Shown piece by piece: positions 21,197 through 33,446 of a stretch of DNA of 64,000 nt. Source of the stretch: Stenopsyche tienmushanensis (lineage: Eukaryota; Arthropoda; Insecta; Trichoptera; Stenopsychidae); NCBI GenBank assembly GCA_008973525.1, contig WACJ01000350.1, positions 248,001-312,000 on the forward strand. The letters run 5' to 3'. The notes under the pieces are model-generated. The model was not told the origin of the DNA. It did no database searches and worked only from the letters and a program-made list of their open reading frames with translations. A program made the position numbers and the translations under genes. The stretch's first letter is position 1. Every line of letters begins with the position of its first letter.

Positions 21197-24100
21197 CTTT
21201 ACTTTATGTGGATTACACAACTCTATTTAAGAAGTCCGACAACCGATAACACATTTCGCCGTTTCCATTTGTCTTGTGCCTCTTTCCACCAATTGTTTAG
21301 GTCCAGACGTGCAACGTCTTTGTCTGTCTATCTATCTCAGCGTAAACGAGATCTTTCAACGTGTCTGTTGCCACTCGGGTATTGGTAATTGACCCTTCGC
21401 CGTACATGTTCATGACTTGCCGATTGGATTTAATAAAAATTGAACAAAGTGCCTTGTACTAAAAGGGCATTATTGATCCGAGCGTGTTAATAATATTTAA
21501 GAAAATATATAAATGAGTTAAAATTTGAAGAACACTATCAAAATGAAACTCGGACAGCTTTCAGTATTCAAATTAGTTGGTAGAAATGTAAATGTTTTTA
21601 TAGTAATCATTCGGTGTGTTTAAACGATCAAATCGAGTCAATAAAAACTTGATTATTTTGACAGAATAACGGCATAATTAATTAAATTGTGATTTAATAA
21701 AAGAGTACTTAATTGATGAAAAAATACGTAGAAATATACGAAATCCATTCCCTTCGCTAATTCTTTGATTTTAGAAATTTTTTTTAGGATTTGATAATTA
21801 ACGTTGAACACAATAAAACATATAATTTCCGGGAACGTGCTGTTTTATTTATACGTTATTTTATGTTAGAAGGCAGGGCTATAATTTGTTCACCAAAAAC
21901 GATATTGCTCCGTTAATTATAATTCCATAACCTAGTCTCAATCAAATTTTCCTAGTTTGAATCTCGTTTCTGCCTTGTTGGGCCTACATTTTTTTATTTT
22001 TTTATGCGAAAAGAGTTTAGTCTTGAACAGGTGATCTGCAGCAAAAAAATTAAACATATTTTTACTTATTTTAGAACTATTGGAAAATAAAAAAATAGTG
22101 AGCGATCAAAGAAATGTTTGTGTTTTTACCAACATTTTTTGTAGTGTTTTGTTCATTAAATAAACACTTTTAAATATTTTTGAATAATTATAGTCTATAC
22201 GATGAAGACGTTTATTATGCACGTGCCTGCCAAATTTCATAAAGAATGCTCATCTAGGGACTATGAGAACACTTCCATGAGCTTAGAAAAAATATTTACG
22301 AAGAAAAACGCGTTTAAAGTGTCTCTTTTCTTTAGTTTCGCGAAACGCAGCTTCTCCTCGTCGGCCTATAAAATTGTCATTGTTTTAATATAATATTGTA
22401 ATTCAATACTCAGAGGTATTTTTATAATTGTCTTTAATAATTGCATTGGTATTTATTTTTTTGATCAGAAAATTAGGATAAACCTGGATCGAGGATAATC
22501 GGTCGGAAATATTAATACTTCTGATCTCTCAAATTTGAACCAGATTTTTTATAAAAATAGTCTAGAATCTAACATACTATACTAGTACTTTGTGAAATGT
22601 CATATAAATAATTAATTATCTATTTCTGTCTTAAAACTAATTTGCCATAATTGAGGTTGTTCTATATTTGTTTATCTCAGTTTGTTTTGATAGTTCATCG
22701 ATGGCGATTTTTTTTTCTTTGTTTGTTCCCCCCCAATAAATTCTTTCCTAGTATCGGCTTTTACATCAAATAAATTATAAAGTTGTATGAAGTGTTAGCA
22801 GCAGATTTTACTGTAGTTTTTGTGCCATAAAAGCTTTTTCTTGCTGTCGCTTGACATGCTAAAATTCAAGGATTCGCTCATAAAATATACTAATTTAAAA
22901 TAATAAGGCCAGAATTTTTTTCGCAAAATTCCACGTACATGTCGGCGAAAGTTCCAGCCCGTGGACGAATTAAAACAAACCGAAAATAATGTCGGGTAAA
23001 TAAAAAGGCCGCCGAAAGAAAGGACCGCCTGTATAAACACTTTGAATTTATACAGACAGCCTTTTGTTTATTCTCTTCTCCCTAAAGAGGCCAATCTCTC
23101 ATCCACGAGTCCTCGCTGACATAAAACAATCTTCAGAAATGGGTTTTGCTCACTTTACGCATTGTCCACGATTATTGCGGACCGCCATGCCAAATCATCC
23201 ACTAAGGCGGAGGGCTGAAGGCGGTGTTCCTGGTGGCAAGTTATCCCGGTTATTTTGATGTTATTGATGCTGAGTATAAAAGGATGATGCGTTTTACGAT
23301 CGGACTTGTTTTTCGCGTAATTCTCACGGTGATTATTGAGAGACTGTGAGAATTTCGCCAACACCCAGTGGACCGTATAAAAGAGGCATCCCTCATTTTA
23401 TGGTCAGTCCGCATAAAAAAAGACATAATTTCATATCGATGTTACCATAAATACGGCGATAACGAAAATGAAAATATTTTTGGCGATCCGTCGAAAACGA
23501 CGTTTCGCTCGAGTCAAATATTTGGCATTCTGTTTTATCTGCACTCTACAGATCAAAGTTAATTTAATCAACGAGAGGAAACGAATCTAAATGCCAGAAT
23601 AGATGAAAATGGATGCCATGCATCCGTACGAGGTCGAATGAGGAATTTTCATATCACTTAGTTCTTTCAAAGAGTCATCCATGTAATGAGGAAATGCTTT
23701 GCACATCGTCGTTATGAAGTGGAACCACCGAAGCGCGTTCAGCGCCCAAATTAAATCCGCCATGTCTCATATTGGTCGTTTGGCTATCAAGAATTCTACT
23801 TTGCATCAACGGCTTTTATTAAATTATTTAAGCATCCCGAAAGCAATTTGCCCGTCTTTTTTCATTCCATTAGAACATTTTTTTTTCAAGTTTGCTAGCT
23901 GGCTTAATTGACACTGCCAAATGCATAGAATGCAACGAACATGTGCAAAATCGTGATAGTGGTTTTCATTAATGTCCGCCTGCATTCGTCTATTGGAATT
24001 GCCAAACGCGAACTGCATTGTATAAATAAGTAATGGCTTAACAATGAAATCGTGTTGTTTGCGGTGGCGTAAATCTCAGATCTTAAACCGCGTAATTTAT

Positions 24101-25100
24101 CGAAAGTTGGATGTATTGATTCAATGAAATGAATTATTTCATAGTAGATGCTGTTGAAAGCATTTATGCAAGCAAATGTTTGTGTATTATATCTAACTAA
24201 ATTTGTATTTTATATATTAATCGATGTTGTTGAAATTATCATATATTAACATATGTTTTGGTAATATAATCCAAAATAGATATAGAGAGATATTGTTATA
24301 TTATGGATGTTTAAAATAGGTGCCCTTTTAAGGGATGTAGAATTTCAATATGGTGGATATCTATTGAGTTCAACGTGTGGCTAATTAAAGCCAAGATGAT
24401 TTGAATAGGATTTAAGAATAAAGGTGACCCAAACCAAATTTGTCTGATCCGAAATATCTAGCCAATATTGAATCGAAACAATCGATCCGAAATATTAACA
24501 CTTCAGATCTCCCCAATTTGTTGGTACAGTGAAAAAATTTATTATTGTATAGACTTGAACCCAAACTTTTATAATCTAGAAACTGGGATGGAAAAATATT
24601 TTTGGCTAATCTTATCTGTAGTCTTCCGGTTATAAAACTATTATAAACTAAAACATGTAATTTATTGGTAAGCTACTCACCAAAATTATTATGCTAGGGA
24701 CATGTATTAGTGAATCCAAAAATGTTGTATATGTATACTAGTGTATTTAATAATATTTCTAATATTATTTCGATATTTTTTAAAAACTATTATGAATTTC
24801 ATATTTTTTACCATTTTCTTGATAGTTTTTACCCCAAAAAAACCAGTTTATTTACGCGAAAACCTTAAAATTATAACTTTGTTGAATAGATAATATATTA
24901 GTAAGAGACATCCAAAAATTTCAACCAGATCGATCAACAATTTTTTAAGCTACAATTGGCGAACATTTTAAAAATGTAATTTCGAGATAATCTCTTTTAA
25001 AGTTTCAATGCGATAAAACTATCAATTTTAGTGGCTTACCGATCAATCGATGATTCCAGGCGCATATAATAGATCTTCAACTTTCTTAAAAAGTTGATTA
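21197..25100. other. AT-rich non-coding DNA with weak repeats
   Basis: A degenerate repeat is visible at about 22483-22540 and 24425-24530 (shared core GAAATATTAAYACTTCWGATCTC). A small stem CTGTATAAA...TTTATACAG lies at about 23031-23053 near a GC-richer patch (23060-23260). The AT-rich part 24800-25100 may be the 3' non-coding tail of the Mutator-like relic that follows. No gene was recognised. Confidence 0.4.
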
Positions 25101-25114
25101 TGTTGACTGTTGTT

Positions 25115-25535
25115 TTCAGACTATGCGAGCTGTTTTTGTGCGGAAAGACTCTTACGATTCTGCCTCGTTACCCGCGTTTCATCGGTGTTTTCAGTAAAGA
25201 CTTTATAGTAGGTGCCAATACTTACATTTAATGTGTTCATCATCTTCATCAGGCGTTATTAAATATCCCAGCAGTAATGTATGTTGATATTTCAATGATT
25301 TTTATAACAGAATGCAGGTGCTTTGAAGCCAGTTGCTAAACCGTCGAGTATGGCCACCCAAGCATCTTTGAAGTATTTCATCCCTAGCCAAATCTTTATA
25401 AACTGATAAGAGATGCTGTTTTATCTCTTGGCCAAAAAATTAAGTCAGGTCTTCATGCTTCGGATATTTTTTAAAGGCATAGCTTTCTGCCATTTGCACC
25501 AGCTTTTGACTCTAGGTGGGTTCCCATGACAATAT
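25115..25535 (-). pseudogene. Mutator-like transposase relic, minus-strand copy
   Basis: On the minus strand the pieces in order are VKSWCKWQKA (about 25515), DLARDEILQRCLGGHTRRFS (about 25395), then LNVSIGTYYKVFTENTDE and TRQNRKSLSAQK (to about 25123). They match the family order KWQKAK, then L..D.LL.RCLGG.TQNSNE, then a conserved S.G, then E.R...QNR.S.SE.KEARKARKEE. Several frame changes and stops separate them. The KEARKAR tail present in the 28-kb copy is truncated here. Compared with 27.6-28.06 kb the two copies are complementary: this one keeps the RCLGG region, the other keeps the N-terminal part and C-terminal tail. Confidence 0.7.
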
Positions 25536-26540
25536 TTTTTATTTTAAATTTCTCGAACTTTTCCACCTTTAGTTCTATTATCGAGTAAAGTTAATTTCGC
25601 ATATCTACAGTTAGAGATATAATAGTGCAATATAATATCTGTTTACGTTTAATTTAGTAAGAATTTGTATTTGAAAAAGTAGTCGATCTTTTATAAACAT
25701 GGTGTAGTTCACTTACAATCGGACGTTGTATACAAGGCTGTATTGGATTCGTCGTGGGAAAAACAATATTGGCTCAATCACAGATCATCTTGGATGCGGT
25801 GGCCTTTTTCATTCGTGGATTAGACTTATAATATGACGTCCATACGATTTGGATGCTTTGCATGAGGACCGATTTGAAAAATATATATTTATATAGGATC
25901 CTTCCGAAAGACGCTAGTGTCAATTTACATTTTTGCAAATCACAATATCGGCGCACATATTTGAGCATATTCGATAGAGCGGATTTAGATTCTAAGCACA
26001 GAAAATCTATGAATATATAAAATGTGTATGTATTATACATATGCTTAGGTTGCGTCACGTCTCCACATGTCGGAGGAAAACTTCCAGACCATTTTAGTTT
26101 TTGGGACAATGTTATTTTTTTCGTATTATAGTTTCGGAAAGTAACACTTCCGAGAAGTATTTTCTGTGTTGTTTTTATCTTATCTCGATATGAGTCTGCC
26201 ACTCGGATGTGACTTTCGAGGAATTAATTTGGTTCGGAACATTTTTATTTTTGGAATGTAATCAAAGTTGATGCTGTGAGCTGAATAGAGAATGTAGTTT
26301 TGATATAATGTGTGAAGGGTTGGATTTTGGTAGTTTATTGCTTATTTGCGTATGCGTACGATCACCGGATATCACATGGGGCACGAGCTGTTGAATAGAA
26401 TGTCAAAGTTTGTTTGTCGGATGCGAATACGTAACGACCCCAAACACGTATGATGTGTAATAAAATAAACATGATGGGAAAGCCTCCCAGATCTCCCAGT
26501 GGAAATACACTTCCTAATAATATTTTGCCACCGATGGGAG
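25536..26540. other. Non-coding stretch
   Basis: Contains a 142-codon minus-strand frame (26202-25774). Its composition is unremarkable, it resembles nothing I know, and no splice or promoter signal was convincing. I see no other feature. Confidence 0.35.
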
Positions 26541-26542
26541 AA

Positions 26543-26772
26543 TGTTATTATTTAAATAAATGTGCGGATATATCTGTTTCCTCATTTTTCGTTCGTCATA
26601 AATCACCTCGTTCTTTTGATGTATAAAAATCGGCCTTATCATGCTGAGTCTTCTCTCTTCTCTCGACGCAGTACGCGGAGCGTGAACTCTGCCGGAAGTG
26701 GCGCGCTGTTCGAGTGACGCACACTTATTATTCAAATAGTGACTTCCGCTAGGGGTGGAGGTTCTACTAACA
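26543..26772 (-). repeat. Possible LTR fragment, 230 bp
   Basis: The block begins TGTTATTATTT and ends CTACTAACA (TGTTA...TAACA ends). On the minus strand it starts TGTTAGTAGAACCTCC and continues with GCGGAAGTCACTAT and GCGCGCCACTTCCGG, and it is much more CpG-rich than its surroundings. On the plus strand a TATAAAA (26621-26627) lies about 30 bases before a pyrimidine-rich TCTTCTCTCTTCTCTC stretch, as in a core promoter. There is no second LTR, no coding sequence and no target duplication. Confidence 0.3.
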
Positions 26773-26971
26773 AGCGTGACGATACATCCTAAATACTACT
26801 TCTATCAATGAATAGCTTCCGATCGCTTTACACCCAAAAAACAAACTAAGCTTCGAATACAAATACAATCGGCCCTCCTATAGCACGGTTTCGTATATGG
26901 TATACAACCAGGTTAAACACTAATACCCTGACGGACTATAACTATTTTAAATTTCATTCAAACTTTAAAAT

Positions 26972-27130
26972 TCTTTCCCTAGAAATTTTTTCCCTAGAAT
27001 TTTTTTCCCTAGAAATTTTTTCCCTAGAAATTTTTTCCCTAGAAATTTTTTCCCTAGAAATTTTTTCCCTAGAAATTTTTTCCCTAGAAATTTTTTCCCT
27101 AGAAATTTTTTCCCTAGAAATTCCTTCCCC
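26972..27130. repeat. 15-bp minisatellite, ten units
   Basis: Ten nearly identical units of CCCTAGAAATTTTTT run in exact 15-base steps from 26977 to 27112. Because 15 is divisible by three, the minus strand reads as a repeated ISREK pentapeptide; this is a by-product of the repeat and not evidence for a protein. Confidence 0.95.
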
Positions 27131-27359
27131 AACCAATTTCAAAACTGCATTAATTTAAGATTATATGTTGACTGACGCAATTTTTCAAGTCATCCTTTAC
27201 TATCAAAAATCTTAGAATAATTTTTCTTCTGATAATGGAAACCACATTAGATGGTTCGAAAAATTGCTTTTTTTTAATTTCACAAATTATTACTAAAACT
27301 ATTCAAGGATATGTTTCGAAAGTACTAAAGTGAACGCCCGTTGGTCCAGTTTCTCCGTT

Positions 27360-28059
27360 CAAATCGTTCCCTGTACTATGGCAAGAAGAAGGATGTGAAA
27401 TTTCAAGAAATTGGAATTCGTGGCCTCGGTTTCAAGCTCATTGTCAATTGCAAGTATGGATCATGACAAACCAATTCAGGTCCATTCGTTGACACTGGAT
27501 TTGATATAAATCGTAGAATTAAGTTTTTCGTGTGACTTTTAGGTGTTGGCAGATAAGGACCAAACTTATTCTGCAATACCATGGACATCAGCAAATGGTA
27601 TAGCTAACTTACAATAGTATCAACTGTCCAGAGAAGATAGCAGCTGGTGGAAGTGGCAGAAAGCGAAAGCTCTTGGAACGGAACATGAAGCCTGAACCCT
27701 ACACTCCGACTTTCAAAAAGCAATTCTTTCGATATATGAAGATTTGTCAAAAGATGAATTTCTGAGTACTGAATTCTGGCTTAAAAGTAATCGAGGTTGC
27801 GGCATTTTTGGTTTTTGCCTTATTCAATGAAAGGAATTCAGCACTTGTAATGATAATGGACGAACTAAAAGTAGTTGTTGGCTTACAGAGCTTTAATTAT
27901 GTACGGCAAATGGATGAGTGGCGCGTCAAACGACAGAATAGACGCAGCGTAGTGGAGATCAAGGAAGCTCGGAAAGCTCGAAAAGAAGAGATGCAAGCTC
28001 AAAATTATGCATACGAAGAAGGTGAAGGGTTGCTATATAATGTTGGAATAACTGATTAA
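27360..28059 (+). pseudogene. Mutator-like transposase relic, best-preserved copy
   Basis: Pieces recognisable in order: EIGIRGLGFKLIVNCKYGS (about 27405), FDINRRIKFFV, a stop, LLGVGR, a stop, GPNLFCNTMDISKW (about 27490-27598), WWKWQKAKALGTEHEA (about 27640), AILSIYEDLSKDEFLSTEFW (about 27720), then a final open stretch (27808-28059) ending KEARKARKEEMQAQNYAYEE and GLLYNVGITD. The order matches arthropod proteins with a Mutator-like transposase domain (INRR..F.MRLLG.G..G...FC..MD, later KWQKAK and a C-terminal K.ARKARKEE...EG..YG.G). The segment between the MD block and KWQKAK is deleted, so the catalytic core is gone. Family naming is from memory; the three-copy homology within the window is direct. 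Confidence 0.7.
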
Positions 28060-28546
28060 CTGCTATGTAGTTTATAACATTTATTTCTGCCTTAAATTTA
28101 TTAATATTATAAATATTTTACATTCAATTTTAATCTATGCTAACTTAATTGCGGGAAAATATTATTATTTAAAATATGTTTTTTATTGCAAGAAAGGTGA
28201 AAAAAATGGTTAAAAAATTCAACTGTATTTCAAAATATTAAAAAAATATTATCAAAGTTTAAATATATTCTAATTATTCCTTCCTTGTTAAAAAAATGCA
28301 AAAAACGATATTTTTCGATCATTATTATTATAAACGATTGTGATTTGTTCTTATATTTTTTTCGCGCAATTTAAGCGGTCAAACTAGTAACTCAATTATC
28401 TTCGGTTCAAATTTACAGCAAGTGTGGCTGGCGACCATATTTTTAAAAACCTATAAACGCCGTTTAGTAATGGTGCGATAAAAAAAGAACAGCTAAAAAC
28501 CACTTAAAATTGTATAATTCCTAAAATGAGAATTTAAGTAGCATTA

Positions 28547-28580
28547 TTAGGACGACCGAAAAGTAATCAAAATTTTATAC
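28547..28580 (+). repeat. Isolated mariner-like terminal repeat
   Basis: TTAGGACGACCGAAAAGTAA then TCAAAATTTT resembles a mariner-type terminal inverted repeat. No matching inverted end or transposase was seen nearby, so it may be a solo end or coincidence. Confidence 0.35.
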
Positions 28581-31500
28581 CCACCCTTAGGAAATAAAAT
28601 GGCAATTCTAGTCTTGGCGATGTTCCCACAAGTATAGGGACCCATAAATTGTATGATGATGTGCTGATCATCAGTGAAATCAGATTCTCGTTATAAAATC
28701 TGGAAATTATCAAATAAGTGTATATTTATCATATGAGTGAATTATTTAACATAGGAATATAGGATTAAAAATAGATATTGTATAATATGATCGACTAAAC
28801 TTTTCTACTCTAATTTATGATTAATAATTATAAAATCCTTTCTTTGTGGATACCGTAGTATTACTATAATCTGATCATATAATCACTGTAGACAAAGCTC
28901 ACTCTGCAAATATCGCAGACGAATTTCAGAACAAAAATATTGTAGAATTTGTGCTATATTTGGATCAGAAAATAAAATATCAAAAGGTTGAATTGATTGA
29001 ATGAAAGATATTGGTGGAAGGTTTAATTTTCTTGTCTGTTAACATCAGACCATGATGGAGTTTGTGGATGTAAATATAGATGGAGAAAATCTGTTTCTTG
29101 CATGTTGGCCGCAATGGAAAATTTCCTACAAAGAAAGCATTTTTTGCTTCTTTTATATTATTTTTAGTTCCAGTCGTACTGACTGTACTAAAAACATTTT
29201 ATAATTCACGTACACATCAAACTTGCGTAATTTATTGAAACGTTAGGAACATCTTTTATAAAATGGATGGTTTTATTTGATTTTTTATGAAAGAGGCTTT
29301 AAAATCGAAATCAAACTTTCAGGCGAGGCTTTGGTCCGTAAAAAGAAGTCACTCACCTGTCTGTGTGTACATAAATAACGTGTAACTGCTTAACAGCACG
29401 AAGATAAAAAGCAAGAATTTAATGGTAGCATAAAATGTATTTATTGCTGTAGTCCTTTTCTATATTCCTCCATGAGAAATATTAAATATACATATGGAAT
29501 GTAAAAAAATAATACTTTCTTTTATTGTTGGAAGTAGTATATTTTTATTTTATGGCAGGCGCCATGACGCAAAACAGTTCGTCAAACATTTGGTGTATTG
29601 TATCAATTTTTATGTTGGCATTTTCATTTTTCTTTACGATCCCATTAAAAAATATAATGAAACAGGTTGTAATATATTGCATTTGCGTGTTGTACTGGAT
29701 GCGTGTTGCTGCAGCTTGGTTGTTGCCTAGCCATTAGCGGCGAAGTCGTCTGTCATTGCATTTTGACAAAATAATTATTAATCAAAAGCAGCGATCGCAA
29801 AAATTGCATTTTTTCGATAAAATAAAATCAGACAGGGTTGTATTTATTTTTGTACTGTGCCAATTCCGGAGTTCCTTGAACGAATAGTGATGATGTCGAG
29901 CGTTATTCTTCATTGAATCTGATCGAATGGAATTTGATTGCGGTAATCAGAAATGCAAAGCACAGAACTATGGAATTCATGTTTGAAATACTTTAAGCAC
30001 AGGCGAAGATCTGCGAATATTGTTTTGCAAATTTCAGAAATTTCAGCAGGGGAGGAAGGCCAAGAAATTTAATCAAAGCTATAAATTAAGCCGTTATGCA
30101 CGAAGATTTGATACGTTTCACAGATTAAGGGAGGGTTAGAAAATAAGTACTTTATATAGGAATCACATCGTTTCGGCTTTTCTGAAATATTGAGGGTTGT
30201 AAATTATTTGCAGGTTCACTGTTTTGGACATAAATAAATTTGCGAACATCAATTGAATTCATTGAAATTTCAAAAGATGAACTATATGCACACATTCTTC
30301 ATTAAAACTAAAAACCTAATTTGTTTGCTTCTTAAAATCATGCACTCTAAGCAGTGCATCTAATGATGTCGTATATCATATCATCAAATGGTGGAAAATT
30401 TAATATGATTTTTGTGGGACATTTGAATATAAATAGCTAGTAAATGAAGATCTTAAAAATCCAAAACATGCTTAATTACATCCAAAACAGATTAATTAGG
30501 TTAATATATGACTAGTCAAATGGATTGCATGGAGAATAGATATTTTATCTGAAGCCAATAAGAAAATGTATCAATTATTTTATTAAAGTAGTGATTGAAA
30601 TAAGGGATGATAGATGATGTATTGGTAGTGAAATTGCAAATATATATGTATATGATAACTTGATTGCATATTTTGTTTATTTCTTAGCATAATTAAAACA
30701 ACGTAAAGGCGTGTGTTGGATTTGGTATTCTATCGTCAAATTTTTTTAGCAATATCCATTCATAAAAAAAATGTTTGTTGCAAAACGCGTAGCAAAAAAT
30801 TTAGAATGTATTCCAGAAAAAAAGCAACCCATCACAAGCGATGACACGCCGTGTTTGTACAGTAACCTCATATCGATATCGGCAGATGACGGTGAAGAAT
30901 TCGCTCCGGGTGGGAGTTTGGGGTGAAATATGCCCTGGGAAATATGACGTGAGATTTCGGAATGGGATTTTCAAGAGGAATGCGAGAGTGACTATCGTCG
31001 AGACGAGAAAAGTTGAGATGAGAAATGCGAAAAGCGAATATGAATTTTTAATGCCAGGAATGCGCAAAAAAGACAACTTCTTCCTGTGACGCCTGTACGT
31101 GAAAATTTTCTCAGAGCTCATCCCGAGGAAATTATCATTAAGAGTTTATTCATAGTCGGGAATATTTTAATAAACATTTTCGCTACGTGAAAAGCCAAAG
31201 GCACACAGGTTTGAATAACAAAAAGTCTCTCTTTAAGACGAAATCTGAGACAAATTCACAAGCCAACATTTTCGGCCACTGGATGAAAAATAAGAATTAA
31301 AATATAATAAAATCGGTTTATTAGAAGATACAAGCCATTGCAGCTAAAAGCACTAATAGAGATCACCGTAGATAATTCCCTTTGTCGTTAAGATATTTTC
31401 CGGCTTTCTTTTTATCTAAAATTCTTCTTTTTACGCTACAGGGTAAAACCCAAGGGTTATTTTTGGCAGCCACATTGTGTTGGATTCATCCTATCTTCCA

Positions 31501-33440
31501 ATCGCAATTCGATTAAATGTCGCTGGGTGCGGTTAGTTAATTAAATTTAATGGAATACCGAGTGTCTTTTGCTGTCTTTCAACTAAAGATTACACTGGAA
31601 CTCTGCTTAGAGGTGTAGTAAATGTTAAATGTAATTGTTTTTAATGAAGATTATTTGATGTAACTAATTTATACTTATGATCGACGAAGTCATTCCTTAT
31701 ACTTGTATTATGATTATATACTAATGCTAAGTATAATTTTCATCAATTTTTATTTATAAGGCCTATCAAAAAGTATGCCATTTCATTGAATTGTATATAA
31801 TCGTAATCTTATGTATTTTTTATAGATTACATGATTAATTTCCCTTGAATAATAGATCTGGGTGCATTTATTTGAGTTGCTAGTTGCTTACAATATATTT
31901 TCCCTAAGCCTTTATATTTTAGTTTATACAAATATATTTTTGACATGATCGCTACATTTACTTTAAGTATTTAAAAACAGATGATTTTTTGCACACATAC
32001 ATCCTATAAAGTATATGTAAACTGGATAAAATTAAGGTTTGATATACAATAATTGCTTTTGCTACTATTTAAACTTAAATTTTTTTGGCAGTTTTTTGGC
32101 TTGATAACAAGGATGCATCCATTTATTTTTATTTAAAAAAAATTAAATTAGCCTTATGAATATCACAAGTTCTGCATCGCTGCCTTAATCGTTTCCATAG
32201 AGAACTAACGGCGTGACAAGTCTCGCCATCTCTTTGTTATTATAATTCCACATAATTAAGTCTTATGAATTAAATATTTTTTCTAATACCATTATGAATG
32301 TTGGGTCTTATAGTGAATGTTGTATTAAGCATTTTAAGTGCTCTCACCTCGAAAGCTCTTACTTGTCAGATGCACTTATCAACATCTCTACTGGCATTTA
32401 CACAACAAAAATGCAATTTAATTCAAAAATATCAGCCGAGCTCTGCAAAACCGTTATATTTAAACGATATGCAAATGCAAGGAGACACTTATTTAAAAGT
32501 TAAATCGCACGTCTCCAAAGTATTCGCGAACAAAATTGTAAAGAATCAGGAACTTATGTAACTGACTTGGACATATTCAAAGTGCTGGATTCAATAAGCG
32601 TCCTGTAAATTCTCTACTTGAATAACAATATCAAATTCTAGACAAATCTGAAAAATATTTAAATGCAATATAGCTAATCAATCCACAACCGATTATAAAT
32701 GCAAAGTAGGTGTACCAATTATATACAAATAGTGCTCTCATTTGTATCTTCTGAATTGCCAAGTCGCCAAATATGCGACCCTTAATCTATAGTATTGCAA
32801 CGGTAATTATAAATGAGATGCGCTTGCCAAAGCGATACTAATAGCATCGTCGATCAAATGCTTATGATTACTACAATTATAATAATATATTTAATTCGTT
32901 TTCAATTAATAGTCATTATTCTCTATTGTCAAATGATTAATTTTTTGGGCATAACAACAATATACTTGAACATGCCAGGGAAGTTGTTTAAAACGAGATT
33001 CATTATTCTGATAGTATCAGTTAGATAAAAGATATTCATAGCAATGGAAATTTTCAAATCTTTGAGAGCAAAGTTTATGTTAACGACAAAATTTGATTCC
33101 ATTGAATGGCATCACTTTCCAGCGATTGAAAATGAATTATTTTACATATTTTATGATGTAATGTCTTATCTGTAAATGTTTATGTTGTGCTTACATTAAT
33201 AATGTGACTATATAGATAAGTAATTATTAGCTAATGGATGTAAATTTGATTGAAGTTTATATATAATAGAACGAAAAGGGATTGACTTTAGAAACTTGAA
33301 TTGAAAAAGTCTTTGTATTGCATTTATTTCCAAGAGGTTTCCTAACTTTTTCGTTCTAAAGTTCCTAGAAATTACTTAATAAAAAATTAAATTAAATTAA
33401 TAAAAATACGTTTTAAAAAAACATCTTAAACATAATTTTA
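28581..33440. other. AT-rich non-coding DNA
   Basis: Nearly 5 kb without a recognised feature. A CpG-richer patch at about 30840-31130 has overlapping unrecognised frames on both strands (106 and 82 codons). Other frames are short and AT-driven. Confidence 0.45.
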
Positions 33441-33446
33441 CCTATA

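Noticed and set aside
25774..26202. 142-codon open frame, minus strand
   Set aside because: No recognised domain, composition follows the local AT bias, no convincing start or splice context; kept only as a note.
26972..27130. Possible CRISPR array
   Set aside because: The units are contiguous 15-bp repeats with no spacers, and the DNA is eukaryotic.
26954..27142. 62-codon frame with ISREK repeats
   Set aside because: Entirely a by-product of the 15-bp minisatellite.
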